Source: Anniella stebbinsi (lineage: Eukaryota; Chordata; Lepidosauria; Squamata; Anniellidae). From it: a DNA stretch of 64,000 bases. Shown here piece after piece: positions 1-11,341 of this stretch. Position numbers and translations under genes: made by a program. A model generated the notes under the pieces. The model saw only the letters and a list, made by a program, of their open reading frames with translations, did not search any database and was not told where the DNA came from. Location of the stretch: NCBI GenBank assembly GCA_029215795.1, contig JARDYH010000007.1, positions 64,782,763 to 64,846,762 of the forward strand. The letters are read 5' to 3'. The first letter of the stretch is position 1, and the number at the start of each line of letters is the position of its first letter.

Positions 1-245
1 TTGGCCAACGGTTCTAGGTAGATAAACAGTTGGAGAGGGCATTTAGCAAAGTGCCAGGGTCCCCAGTTTCCTGAAAGCCTGTTGCCTACTTCCAGATGTT
101 TGGAGGCTCAATGGCATTCCTTAATTAAATCAATACAGTACACTGAGGCATTGCTAATCTTTGGGGATCTTTTTTTTTAAAAAAATGCATGCTCTTATTA
201 AAATTGCAATCTAAAACTGCAGTCTTCTTCATAAGGATTGCTAGG

Positions 246-310
246 AAATAAGCCCCATTCAATACAGCGGGGCTTACGTCTGAGTAAACATGCATAGGAT
301 TGCACTGTAT
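246..310 (-). repeat. Short palindromic interspersed repeat (family E)
   Basis: This matches other copies in the window (6232-6320, 18985-19040, 44300-44380, 57115-57200, 61330-61405). All carry a core like ATGCATGTTTACTCAGA with inverted ends resembling TGCAATCCTA / TAGGATTGCA. The rest of 1-870 is AT-rich unique-looking DNA in which I see no gene. Confidence 0.5.
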
Positions 311-879
311 TTTCCTATTTTAAATTTTAAAAAGGTCTTAATCTCTTTTGTAGATGAATGTTGTATTGTAAATGTTTAGACTGTAAGGTTGCAGGCAGGA
401 ACTTGTCTTTTTAAAAATTACACATCGAGTGGTACTTTTAAATGCTGTATTAAAAAATTAATTATGATGAAGTGTACGTAAGGAAAACATTCTCCTGGCA
501 TTCCACAGTTGTGATGCCTTCCCTGGTTTAATCTCAGGGCAGGGGCAGCTGGAGCCCTCCCATAGACTGTAATGAATGGGCTTGAGATGTGTATGTGCTC
601 ATATGATGAGAGAAAGGCACTCTGTCCAAGCTTAGAGGCACTCTTCAATTGTGCCAGGCCTAATCCACTTTGCAAAGCAAGATAATCACACAATTATAAG
701 GGGAAGCATGTGTAGGCCTCCCCTAAATCTCAGTGGCTAATGTACCCCTGTGCCCACTAAATGCAGGCCTTTTGCTCATGAAGGTTCCTTTCCATACTTA
801 TAAACAAAGCCTGTGTGCATCCACTAAGGAAGAAATCAGTGTCCTGTGCATGGCCATTACACATGTCCTTAAGAGCTAA

Positions 880-1080
880 AAATCAAAGATCCATCTAGTT
901 CAGCCAGATGACCCCCAATGGGGAGCCAAGACACAGGGGCTGGAAGGAAAGAGCCATCTCCCCTTGCTGCTCCCCAGAAACTGGTATTCGGAGGCCTTTG
1001 CAGATTCTCTGGCATAAATCACTCTTAACAGTTGCAGCCTGGGAATTCTGTTTCTCCCTGCCCTAAACATTAGATACCAC
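880..1080 (-). repeat. Degenerate interspersed repeat (family F)
   Basis: The text 'ccatctagttcagcc' followed by a GGGGAGCCAAGACACAGGGGC-like stretch and 'ccccagaaactg' parallels the better copies at 13430-13755 and 50000-50330. It is old and interrupted. The flanking 1080-1560 holds no recognisable gene, only a short (CA)n at about 1513-1531. Confidence 0.35.
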
Positions 1081-1559
1081 TGCCTCCAGAGAGTGGAGGA
1101 TAGAACCCAGGCACCTGGAATCGTCCTTCTATAAACCATTGGCTCACCACATTTCCTTTCACGCCTATTGAAAGTAAGGAACTCAGGAATCCTGGTTTCC
1201 GGTCTTTGGAAGCCCAAGAAATCCAACACTGTCCTGTTCCCCTACACCCCACAAAAGTTTAGACCCTATTTAGCTCCTCCCCCCAAAAAGATGAGGGACC
1301 ATAGTTCCCAGCCACCTCCGTTTCTATAAACCCTGCACCCACTCCTTTCTCAGAAAACCTGGCCTCTTGTCTCACAGCCTTTCTTGCTCTAACCATTAAC
1401 TCCTGCTGCCTTGCATCAGTTGGAAGCAGGAACCGGGTAGCTCACCTTATGACCACCATCACCACCAATAGCCCCAAATTAAAACCCTACTTCCCTTGTT
1501 AAGAGAAAGAAACACACACACACACACACACATCAAAAAGCCAAGTTCCTGATTTGCTC

Positions 1560-2110
1560 TGTATCCCCATCAGGCACACTGTCGCAGAGGATGGATACAT
1601 GAATGAATGAGTGAATGAATGAAGAGGCACGTGGGTCAGCAGCCAGCGGAGCGCTCAGCCCCCAATGCATGACTCAGCACCCTGGAATGGATGCAGCATT
1701 CTTGGCCAGTGACCTCAAAGTGCTGTGTCAGACACTTCATTGGGGGTTCACCTCCTCCCTCCATCCTTCCCAGCCAGACAGCCAGCCAGAACTGTCTCTC
1801 TGTCCAGCTGTTTCATCTCCATCCTGAACTGAATCACTGGCTACCTCAGGCTCTGTCTGAAAACCTGAGGTTTCCCCCACAGGTCTAACCAGGAGTCGTC
1901 TAACCAGGCACAGCCCTTGTCTTCCTCCCTTTCCTTCTTTCTTCCTTCGTGTTGTGCATCATTGCCAGAGTGAGTCAGCAACAACAGAAATAGGTTAGCA
2001 CTGTGAAGTAGCCCCTCCACACGATGTGCCAATTGTCAGTGGGTAGGAGGGAGGGGTTGGAGTAACCCACCCCTGCTCAGAAAGGGCAGCTATTTATGAC
2101 TAAGCAAAAG
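1560..2110. promoter_or_regulatory. Candidate distal enhancer with AP-1/MARE motifs
   Basis: This block shows none of the window's repeat families. It holds a consensus AP-1/NF-E2-type site TGACTCAGCA at 1670-1679, a second TGAGTCAGCA at 1971-1980, a CACGTG E-box near 1628 and a variant TGACTAAGCA near 2097. It lies about 9.5 kb upstream of the FOSB TATA box. Enhancer function is inference from motif clustering only; FOS-family genes are known to be driven by distal activity-dependent elements. Confidence 0.35.
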
Positions 2111-2334
2111 ATATCTCAGAGAAAGGGATGGGGGGGGGCAAAGACAGGATGGCTCGGTTTGAACCCCACTTCTGTAGGGGAATAGAGGTACATGGGGCAC
2201 AGCGGAGCAGTCTGGCTGGAAGAAATTCTGGGCTGTGCCAAGTGCGTGCATGTAAACACCCGCAAGCATGCACTCATCACAAGGCACAGAAATGGAGCTG
2301 GGCCAGGGAGACATCACAACAAATATCTTTATTA

Positions 2335-2515
2335 TGCCACTTTATTATTATTTATCTTTATTGGTATTTTAGTAATGTATTAGTTTTATATGTTTTTAAT
2401 CAGTTTTATATATTTTATATCATTTACTTTTGATGTTGTTCCCCGCCTCAATCCAGAGGGAGAGGTGAGTAATAAATAAATAAATTTATTATTATTATTA
2501 TTATTATTATTTGCA
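2335..2515 (+). repeat. LINE 3' tail with (TTA)n
   Basis: The stretch ends in 'gttccccgcctcaatccag' followed by (AAAT)n and (TTA)n. The same terminal unit recurs at 51760-52082 (+), 9070-9160 (-) and 57970-58060 (-). The fuller copy at 51760 carries a degenerate reverse-transcriptase C-terminus, so this is the truncated 3' end of a LINE. Confidence 0.6.
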
Positions 2516-2524
2516 AACCTTTGT

Positions 2525-2812
2525 TGCATTTTGCCTTCACAACAGCCCTGCAAAGTAGATCCCAGATTAGGAACAGAGGCCCTAGCAATGACTTGTGCAA
2601 GGCTACACATGAGTCCATGGCTGAGGCAAAGCAATCTGAACCCAGACCTGGCAAAGTGGAATGGTTTTAAATGTATGTGTGTATTGTGTGTATGTTGTAT
2701 GTTTTTGCTGTTTAAATTTTTGTATATTGTTTTTAATTGTTTTAATCCTATGTAAACCGCCCAGAGAGCTTCGGCTATGGGGCGGTATACAAGTGTAATA
2801 AATAAATAAATA
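2525..2812 (+). repeat. SINE/LINE fragment with AAAT tail
   Basis: A MIR-like segment (2525-2660) is followed by 'aaccgcccagagagcttcgg' and a (AAAT)n tail. The same tail ends copies near 14815-14876, 9720-9760 and, inverted, 45055-45128. Confidence 0.5.
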
Positions 2813-2936
2813 AGTACTGTTGGTCAGTAATCCAGCCGCTGAGGTGAATGGGTTTCAACCTGTTCTAGATGGGTTTACACTCCCCCAAAGCACATATGTA
2901 CAACCCACATCCCATGGACTCATGTGTCCCTTGGAG

Positions 2937-3250
2937 TAGGCTGACCATATGAAAAGGAGGACAGGGCTCATGTAACTTTAACAGTTGTAGAGAAAAGGGA
3001 ATTTCAGCCAGTGTCATTTGTATGCAATTAGTTCCTGGTGAAATTCCCTCTTCATCACAACAGTTAAAGTTGCAGGCACTATACTAGAGTGACCATATAC
3101 AAAAGAGGGCAGGGCCCCTGCAGCTTTAACTGTTGTGATGAAGAGGGAATTTCACCAGGAACAAATTGCATACAAATGACACTGGCTGAAATTCCCTTTT
3201 CTCTACAACTGTTACATGAGCCCTGTCCTCCTTTTCATATGGTCAGCCTA
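2937..3250. mobile_element. Palindromic hAT-like MITE, copy A1
   Basis: A 314-bp near-perfect inverted repeat begins TAGGCTGACCATATG and ends with its complement. It is flanked by an exact 8-bp direct repeat CCTTGGAG (2929-2936 and 3251-3258). Eight-bp target duplications are typical of the hAT superfamily. No transposase is encoded. Related copies lie at 48523, 56667, 62020 and 63156. Confidence 0.85.
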
Positions 3251-3369
3251 CCTTGGAGGTGTTCAGCATAGTTCACACAGCTGCACAATCCACCACCAAA
3301 TGTCTTTTTGGCACCAGGTGAAAGCCTTTTTCAATACCCAGACCTTTTAATTATGTCATAGCCCCCCGT

Positions 3370-3568
3370 ACACAAAAAGGGAGAGAAGTCTCCGGATGCT
3401 ACAGAAAGGTTTATTATACAAAAGCTCAATGTGTTTCGGCCTCTTGTTCTTTAGGTCCTTCTTCAGGGAGCTGTTATAATGTCTGCAGAAAGGATGAACA
3501 AACTGCCTTGGGGACTTTTGTATAATAAACCCTTCTATAGCATCCTGACACTTCTCTCCCTTTCTGTA
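3370..3568. repeat. Fold-back element with about 50-bp arms
   Basis: Arms 3375-3424 and 3515-3563 are inverted complements with a few mismatches; both include a TTTATTATACAAAAG-type end. The spacer on the minus strand contains CTGAAGA, a short GC stem and CCGAAAC (3433-3466), reminiscent of a hammerhead-ribozyme core or Penelope-type terminal repeat. Identity is uncertain. Confidence 0.5.
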
Positions 3569-4619
3569 TGTACATCTTGGATGCTCACCTGCCTTGCACC
3601 CTTGTCTTATAGCCTTGGCTTCTCTGCTTGAAACTTGTATTTTAATTCTGCCTTAGTTTTAATATTTTTATTTCTTTATATTCGCCTTTGATATTGGGTT
3701 CGTTTTGGGAGCTGTCCAGAGAACTTATATTACAGGGTGGCTATTTAAACATAATGACCACCAAAACACAGCTAAACCCAACCTAAACATCATATAGAAA
3801 CATTTATTCCAAACGCTAGTGAGGACAGGACCAGCCCAGCTACTTAAACAATGCAAATGGCCACTCTCGGTGCCCCTCTTCCAGGGCTAAAGAAGATCAA
3901 GCAGTAGTCCGTTCAAGGCATTGCCCAGTATGCTTTGTACTGCCACAAGGAATCCTTGAGGACCATGCAGAGCAGCTGCTTTTGGGGCAGCCCTAGATCC
4001 CTGAAGTGCAAAGCTAGAATGAAATTTGGAAACAGCCAGCAAAAGGAGATAAAGGGGTTCGCTTTGTTAGCATAAGAAAACCTGTTCTGAGTGGAAGAGA
4101 TCCCTGCTGAGAACAGTTTCACTAGTGGCCTACCTAGCAACAGTAAGATGTGCCAAATGAAAGCTGCTTCTCACCAAAGGGAGATGGTGGCTGTAATATT
4201 GGAATTGAAATGGACAGCTGTAATGGACGGGGCAGCATAATACAAAACCCCTAAAGAAGAACACATTAACATGAAGTGTGTGTATATGTGGCCAAAGGTC
4301 GGTGCTGGGGTTCAAGCCTGCCTGGAAGCAATACATCTGCCCTAGAATGTACACCCAATACTGGCCCTTGTGTGGCTGACAACTGAACCTATCAGGCTTC
4401 TACCTACATATATATCTATCTGGGGTCTCACAGAATCGCTACAGTATGTGGAATCTTAAAAGTCTGAAATTTACTTCTTCTTTTTTTTTGCTGTAGGAAA
4501 ATGTACACTTTTTGAATGCCATATTGCCAAAAAAAAAACAAAACCCACCCTTGGCCTGATAAGCCACTTGGGTCTGATTGGACGTAGTTTGCTGCGTGGG
4601 CACCACTGGATTTACCAGG

Positions 4620-4905
4620 GATGGGGGACCTGCAGCCCTCTAATTTATTGTTGGACTCCAACTCCCATAAGGCCCAGCCAGTATGGCCAATGGTCGGAAG
4701 GTGATGGAAACTGTAGCACAACAGCATATTTTCTGGGGGATCCAAGTTCCCATCCTCCTCAGTGTATATAATGAACTGCAAACCATAAGCCTTTCTCAGT
4801 TCAGTGATCTGGAATCTCTTGGGATGTAAGCCCAACCTGGACATGCTGGGGAACCTGGGACTTTCTGCCAGCAGAGCAGGTGTTCTACCATTGAGCTGCA
4901 TTGGA
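4620..4905. repeat. MITE B remnant and SINE remnant
   Basis: 4620-4690 holds 'ttggactccaactcccat', typical of the palindromic family B, and 4830-4905 resembles the tRNA-derived SINE head read backwards (ttctaccattgagctgc). Both are degenerate. I see no gene between 3570 and 5570. Confidence 0.4.
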
Positions 4906-5574
4906 CCTCAGTGGGGGAGGAGCAGACAACTCTCCTGTCTGGACCACGTCCCTCAGCTGGGGGTGATCTCTCCTCTCAGACAGCAATGAGGCAGCAGCAG
5001 GCAGACAGGGGGTGGCATGGTGCTGGGGAAAACCAGCTCCTTAGAATAGCCCGGCCAGGCCGGGTCCTGTCTGATTGCTAGTAGGGCAGGCTGGCGGGGG
5101 CTATATTTGGTACCCGGGCAAAAGGGCCAGGCCAGGCTCCACCTTGTCATTATTCGTGTCTCGCCTGACCGGTCACTGTCCCCGGGAAAATCAGCTTGTG
5201 GTGACTGCCAGAAAACCCTTTCGCTTGATGACTTCTGTGGTTATGAGCCATGCCCAGAGGAATGCAAACAGTCAACGGAGTTAGATGGTTCCTTGCCTCT
5301 GGGAAGAAACTGCACTCACACCCAGTGGCCCAGCAGAAACTGGAACCGGAAGTTCCTCTGAAATAGGGAATCCAAAGGTGCTTAATTTTTAAATGCCAGG
5401 TGGTGCGGAAAATACACTCTGCACATGCTTGAGGGGGGGTGAAACCTGTCCCTGCTATGCTATCTGCCCTGGAGATCCTTTTGGCTAATCTCAAGTAAGT
5501 AAGTAAGGGAAGCAAATTGGCTATAGTAACCCAGCAAGGGGTTGGGAGAGGCTCTGCATGTGCCCAAAATCTCT

Positions 5575-6113
5575 GGCTGGTTTCGGACAACACTTTAGTC
5601 AGTGGTGGGTTGAGTAGCCAACTCGCAGTTGGTTATTTTGTGGGTACTCCCCACACAACATATTCCTACACAACTGTGGGTGGTTGGGGCTGGTGTTGAG
5701 TGGACTAATAGTCAACCCGGCACTTGATTGACACAGCCCCCGCCCCTCTCCCCACCCTCCCTCCTCCCTCGGTCCTCCTGGTGCTATCCCAGCAGCCTCT
5801 GCAAGTTGTGTCAGTTGTAGCAGAGTGGCAGCCGCTGCTTTGGTCGCTCTTACCACCTGCCTCTATGGGCTTGTGTTTTAACCCACTCACCGCACGCCAT
5901 TAACACACTCACCCCTCCACACAACACTTTAAACAACTGGCTTCAAGCTAAACAACTTGCAAGCCAGTTGTTTCTCTCCGTTGCTTTTTGGGCGGAATAG
6001 GATACCGTCAGTAGTTTGTGAGCAGCGTGTTACCCTCCACACAACACAATAAGCAACACAACTGGCGATTGTTCCCCCCCCCCAGTTGCTTAATGTGTTG
6101 TCCGAATGCAGCC
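5575..6113. mobile_element. Terminal-inverted-repeat element (family C-like)
   Basis: The ends GGCTGGTTTCGGACAACAC (5575) and its partner GTGTTGTCCGAATGCAGCC (6113) are inverted complements with few differences. The interior repeats 'cacacaac' and 'aacaactgg' motifs and has no coding potential. I could not find a clear target-site duplication. Similar ends bound the element at 39075-39192. Confidence 0.55.
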
Positions 6114-6231
6114 ACTGTGTTCTTTATTACTGCTCCTCAGAACTTCAAGCAGGTTCTAAAGCTTCACTATTAACTCGATCCCGTTCCAAGACCAGGCAAT
6201 GTTACCTCTGTGGCAATTCAGGGTGAACAGT

Positions 6232-6320
6232 TAAAGGGGCCTATGCATGTTTACTCAGAAGTAAGTCCCACTGAGTTCAATGGGGCATGCTGCAAATAAG
6301 TGGGCACAGGGCTGCAGCCC
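6232..6320 (+). repeat. Family E palindromic repeat
   Basis: It contains ATGCATGTTTACTCAGAAG and the inverted partner ending in GGGCTGCAGCCC. It is the same family as 246-310. Confidence 0.5.
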
Positions 6321-6338
6321 TAAAATGAGCTTTCATAC

Positions 6339-6341
<3 letters not shown>

Positions 6342-6395
<54 letters not shown>
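6342..6395. repeat. (CA)n microsatellite
   Basis: An uninterrupted run of about 27 CA units. The surrounding 6400-7080 shows no gene or recognised repeat. Confidence 0.95.
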
Positions 6396-6396
<1 letters not shown>

Positions 6397-7084
6397 ATCC
6401 CAAAGGTCCTACTCTTAGATCTCCATGACCAAAAAGGAACCAGGTACTATGAAGAGAAATCCATTCCTAATGCACACAGGCAATTAGCAGCAACAACGGA
6501 GCAGGGGGACAGAGCTTAATTTAGAAGTGATGCTTTGCTGCCTGCCTTTGCTATACTCACTCCCTGTCCATAGGGACCTGAGTCCAGTGTGGCTGATCCC
6601 CACCCTGCACCCTTTTGGGCTTCTGGGAACCAGTGAATGCCGGATGAGATGCCACGCAGTTAATAAACACCACGACTATGACCTTAGTGGGAGCAGAGCG
6701 GTGGGGTCTGCAGTTTTCTCTCATTTGCTAGGATGAGGAAGGCAACATTGTTTGAATCACCTGGGCCTTTAGTACACACACTCCAAAGGGAGAGATACAT
6801 CCAAAGCAAGCCAGTGGAGCAGGCATGATATCCAAGGTGGGGAACGGCGGTTCCGGATGTCAACATTGTTTCCCATCACTTTGTCCCAACTTGGTTGGCA
6901 TCTGCTTGGCAAGGTAACCATGAATTTCCTGCTTCCCACCCACGGAGTACATAGGAATGGCACTGTTGGATCAGAGGAGGGGCAAATCCATACAGGAATG
7001 TTTACAAACCCCATCCCCACATCTTCCAATAAAGGGCAGTATTTACATACCTTTATAAATAAAACAAATCAATACAAAACTTGG

Positions 7085-7222
7085 GTGGCTACAACCAGTT
7101 GAGAGGCAGTGTGGACTGGGACTCAAGAGACCCAGGTCTTAGTCCCCAGACAACCGTAAGCTCACTTTGGGCCAGACTCTCAGCCGAAAAAAGGCGGGAT
7201 ATGAATGTCACAAAATAAACCA
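7085..7222 (+). repeat. tRNA-derived SINE fragment
   Basis: 'ggcagtgtggactgggactc' and 'aagctcactttgggccag' match the common squamate tRNA-headed SINE, ending in AAAATAAA. The better copy is 8440-8700 on the other strand. Confidence 0.5.
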
Positions 7223-7505
7223 GCCTCAGGAGTAGGTGTGGATGGGACATCAGAGCTGTAACAGCATAGAAATGACTTCTGCTTTTCAGAGGAGTTCACA
7301 CATTCAGCTTCTACGTGTGCACGAATTGATTATGTGAACCAGGCCCATCTAAGCCAGCAATCTTCTGCAACAGCATCAGCATTGCTCTGCAGGGAATTCA
7401 GAAACCCAGACCCTGTGGCTGCAGAGATTTCGATAACAGAAACGCAAGTAGCTGCCTCACAGTGGGTCAGAGGGTTTTGTCCATCCAGCCCAGCACTATC
7501 TATTC

Positions 7506-7621
7506 CAGCCTTCCCCAAACGGGCACCCTCCAGCTGTGTTGGTCTCCAACAGCCTTGCTGGATGGGGATGATGGGAATTGGAGACCAACACAGCTGGAGG
7601 GTGCCAGATTGAGGAAGACTG
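7506..7621. mobile_element. Palindromic hAT-like MITE, copy B1
   Basis: It runs from CAGCCTTCC to an imperfect partner ending in GACTG, with a palindromic body (ccagctgtgttggtctcc and its complement). The flanks ATCTATTC (7498-7505) and ATCTATCC (7622-7629) agree at 7 of 8 bases, consistent with a target duplication. Confidence 0.7.
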
Positions 7622-8439
7622 ATCTATCCTGAATGGCAGCAATTCTCCAGGGTCTCAGACAGAAAGAGCATCTTTCCCTGCAAGTTGAGTCCTTCCTCCC
7701 CCCCCCCCCCAAGTGAATCTGCATGCGGGGATTGAACCCGGGACCTTACACAGGGACACTACCACCGAGCCCTTCTGCTTTCATAAGCATCCTTGGCTAT
7801 TCTAAATATCATTGAAGGCAGACAGAGGTGAAGTCACTGGGAAGCCTCAAAAGTTTATTGGTGTTTCCACCAGCAAGCTTGCTAATATTTTTAATAATAA
7901 TAATTAAGAACAAAACAAAAACAGATGATCCCAGCTAGAGCTCAAAAAGATCCTCTTTCAGGCAGGCTGGTAACCACATGCAGTAAAAAACAAGGGAGAC
8001 TCCCCGATCCCAGATGATACAGTACATCTGGAGTTGATCAGAAAACTGTGGCTGATTAAAATGATACAGACCCTGTACAAGGATTACACGGAGAGACAGA
8101 CAGACAGCCTAGCACTTTCTCCCACACACTAGTACGTTACATAAATTTCCCCTACAGCCTCTGTATCAGCTACTTGCTGGGTGGAGATTTACAAAGCCAT
8201 TAATGTGGGAGGGGTGGATTAACTTTACCTGAAAACACCTGCTAAATGTTCCCACAAGCCAGGGAGGGGCGCAGCATAGGTCATATCTTGACGCTTTCTC
8301 ATATGATCAAAAGGGTGTTTGCTCCTCGGGCAGAGATTGCTTTCCTCTTTATGAGCAGTGAGGCTTCTCTCCTGACTGAAATTAATGTTTTCTGACCAAG
8401 AGATGCTGAATGACATAGTTCATTCTGTGGATGGTGGTA

Positions 8440-8700
8440 GGTTGTATCTAATATTTGTACATTTTATTTATTGTTATATTTATATCCCGCCCTGGGAAGG
8501 AATCCAAGGTGGCTTACATGGTCCTCTTCCTCCTCACCATTTTATCCTCTACACAACTTTGTGTGGTAGATTAGGCTGAGGGTCATCGAGGTCCAAAGCC
8601 ACCCAGTAGGCATCATGACTGAGTGGGGACTAGAATCTGGATCTCCTGAGTCCCAGTCTAATACTCTAACCACTACACCATGCTCTCTCTCTCTTTCTAG
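8440..8700 (-). repeat. tRNA-derived SINE
   Basis: Read on the minus strand it begins with a tRNA-like head (GTGTAGTGGTTAGAGTATTAG) with Pol III box-like motifs, then the 'cactcagtcatgatgcc' body, and ends in an AT-rich tail. The region 7622-8440 has no recognised gene. Confidence 0.6.
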
Positions 8701-8744
8701 GAGTTCTTCTAATCCAGAGAAGGTGTTCAGGAGCTTTAATGGCA

Positions 8745-9060
8745 ACTGCATGGTAATCAACAGCTAAGGTCCTCCTCCAGGTGCCTATTCCAAGGGAAGC
8801 TTGGAGGATGGCAACAAGGGAGAGGGCCTTTTCAGTGGTGGCCACCCAATTATGGAATGATCTCCCCGGCAAGGGCCGCCTTGCGCCAACATTGTTATCT
8901 TTTTAGGGCCAGGTCAAGAGTTTTCTCTTCTCCCAGGCATTTAACAGCATATGTTGAATTGTTTAATTGACCTCACATCTATCTTCAGGCCTGGCTGAGA
9001 GCTTCAAAGTTGTTTTAAATGTATGTTGTCTTTGTATGTTGCCTGTTTTTTGCTTTTTAT
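8745..9060 (+). repeat. L3/CR1-type LINE 3' fragment
   Basis: Conceptual translation retains the C-terminal reverse-transcriptase signature of the larger LINE at 20840-22390 (a 'RAFSV..P.LWN.LP' pattern and 'FLFSQAF'). It is 5' truncated. Confidence 0.55.
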
Positions 9061-9065
9061 GGTTT

Positions 9066-9076
9066 AAAATTTTGTA

Positions 9077-9110
<34 letters not shown>

Positions 9111-9700
9111 GTATTTCTTACCCGCCTCTCCCTTTGGATTGAGGAGGGGAACAACATTAATACAATACAATATAGATAAAATATATAAAGTTAATTAAAA
9201 GAGCATATAAAACAATCAAGACATCTTAAAATTCTTGGGTTAATATTCATCTGGGCAGGCCTGTCAGAAGAGGCTAATCTTTATAGCTGTTTTAAACTCG
9301 GAGAGAGTATTAAGTTGACGAATCTCCTCTGGCAGGCCATTTCAGAGTCTGAGGGTGACAGAAGAAAAGTTCCTCTGATTAACAGTTGTCAGCCTAGTTT
9401 TGGTTGACTGAAGTAAGTTCTCCCAGAGGACCCGAGTGTGTGGGGTGGATTGTATGGGAGAAGGCAATCCCGCAGGTAACCTGGACCCAAACCATATAGG
9501 GCTTTAAAGGTAATACCCAAGACTTCCAGTCAATTAGCCTGGAAACTAATTGACAGCCAGTGGAGTGTTTTTAATGTTGGTGTAATATGCTCACCTCTAG
9601 ATGTACCGGTGACCAACCTGGCTGCCATATTTTGAACTAATTGAAGTTTCCGAACTAGGTACAAAGGTAGCCCTATGTACAGCACATTGCAGATGTGAAT
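9066..9700 (-). repeat. Interspersed repeat, probable LINE remnant
   Basis: The left end carries (AAT)n plus the 'cccgcctctccctttgg' tail read in reverse, and the body includes 'catatagggctttaaagg' and 'gacagccagtggagtg'. A related block is 31870-32450. The class is not certain. (AAT)n follows again at 9770-9802. Confidence 0.5.
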
Positions 9701-9768
9701 TTTTAATGTTTAATGTTTTAATCTTTGTAAACCACCCAGACAGCTCCGCAATAAGGCGGTATAGAAAT

Positions 9769-9803
<35 letters not shown>

Positions 9804-10088
9804 TTCTGCATTCTGCAGATTGACAAAGGCTTCGACAGAACAGTCACCCAAACCGGCCAGAACACCCATCTTGCTTGGCCTCTGGAAACCATCTGGATCC
9901 TTGGGGTACAGACTGTGATCCTGTGAATTTAAAATCTCACCAGGAGGTGATTTAGCCATCCCAAAAGAGTTGGGAAGGAGCCCTGTTATTATTTCTGTGG
10001 TGCAATGGATATGCTGAAGAAGCTGCATTTTTCACTTTATTCCAAATATCGCAACGTCTCCTAGGAAACTCCCAGCCACAGCCTAGAG

Positions 10089-10222
10089 CAGCCTTCCTCA
10101 ACCTGACACCCTCCAGATGTTTTAGACTACAGCTCCCATCATGCCTGACCACTGGCCATGCTTGCTGTGTTGATAGGAATTGTAGTTGAAATATCTGGAG
10201 AGCACCAGGTTGGAGAAGGCTG
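10089..10222. mobile_element. Palindromic hAT-like MITE, copy B2
   Basis: It runs from CAGCCTTCCTCAACCTG to GGAGAAGGCTG with an inverted-repeat body. Flanking 8-mers GCCTAGAG (10081-10088) and GCCTAGTG (10223-10230) match at 7 of 8 positions. Confidence 0.75.
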
Positions 10223-10539
10223 GCCTAGTGAGTGTGGATTTTAACAAGAGCACACGGACTGCAGTCAAAAGGCTTGTTGTGTGTGTGTGTGTGCCTGGGA
10301 GAACTTGCTCTTACATAAGCTATAGAAAGGTCAGATAAGGCAAGCAGGGCAAGGGCCGGGTGTGGGTTCGACCACAGAGATATATTTTTTTCTTCCTTGT
10401 TTCACCTCACTGTTCTATAGTTATCCCCATAGAATCCCCAGCAGAGACTCTCCGCACCCCTGTAGCGGTGAGGTGGAGAGCGGGGGAGTGCTTCCCGGGC
10501 ACCTTGAACCCCAGCACCTCTCTGCTTAGAAAGTAACTC

Positions 10540-10725
10540 CTTGTTGAGTTGGAGTCATTGGAAGTTGCCTTGTACCAAATCTGATCATGGGTTTGTCTAG
10601 CATTGTATTGTCAGCACTGACCGGCAGCAGCTTTCCATGTTTTCAGGGTCTTGCTCTTCCAGCACGGCCCGTTGGTGTGCAAACCATCTGTGCTCTACCA
10701 TTGAGTTACAGCTCTTCCCCTTAGC
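10540..10725 (-). repeat. tRNA-Ala-like SINE
   Basis: On the minus strand it begins with a tRNA-like head (GTAACTCAATGGTAGAGCA) and ends at 'ggcaacttccaatg'. The same family is at 37200-37520, 40535-40660 and 42925-43130. The 10725-11140 stretch is unique-looking proximal upstream DNA of FOSB with no repeats. Confidence 0.55.
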
Positions 10726-11341
10726 ATCTAAATAAAGGATGAAGAAAACTCTGGACCAATTGGCCAATATATCATACATGGTAAGGTGTGTGTGTGTGCG
10801 GCAGGGGGGTGGGGTGGGAGGCACATAAAGCAAGCCAAATAATACATCCCTTCCTTATCGTTTTTGTGCCACCTCTCAATCATATCCCCAGTCCCGAAGG
10901 TGCAATTGTACATTGCAAGTGCTGAATGGGATTTGTTTACCCCCTCCCCGCCGCCCCCCTCCCCAAACACACACTCCCTATTTCCCCCCTTCGAGGGCCC
11001 TCATTAAACCTTACGGTGGTGGGCTCCATTAGTCAGTGGCTTTGTATGAATTATTTTCTTGGTGGTTCCGACCCGGCAGCTAATCAATCCAACCAACAAC
11101 GCAGCTCCTTGCATCTGTGTGTAGGGGTTGGGGGGCTGAACCCTTAGCCATGCCGCGGGGGTGGGGGTAGGGCGCATTTTCCTCCTCGCCGAGATTTCAA
11201 ACCATTTCTAGAATGGTAGTAAAAGTTTCTATTAATATCCAACAAAAGCCGCCGCCGCCGCCGCCGCAGCGGCTCGGCTGTGAGAAAGGGATTCCCTCTT
11301 ACGTCATTGCTAGGATACCAAACAAACACAGAAAGACAAGA

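Noticed and set aside
6342..6395. Tandem array possibly CRISPR-like
   Set aside because: Pure dinucleotide microsatellite in a eukaryotic genome; no spacers or cas genes.
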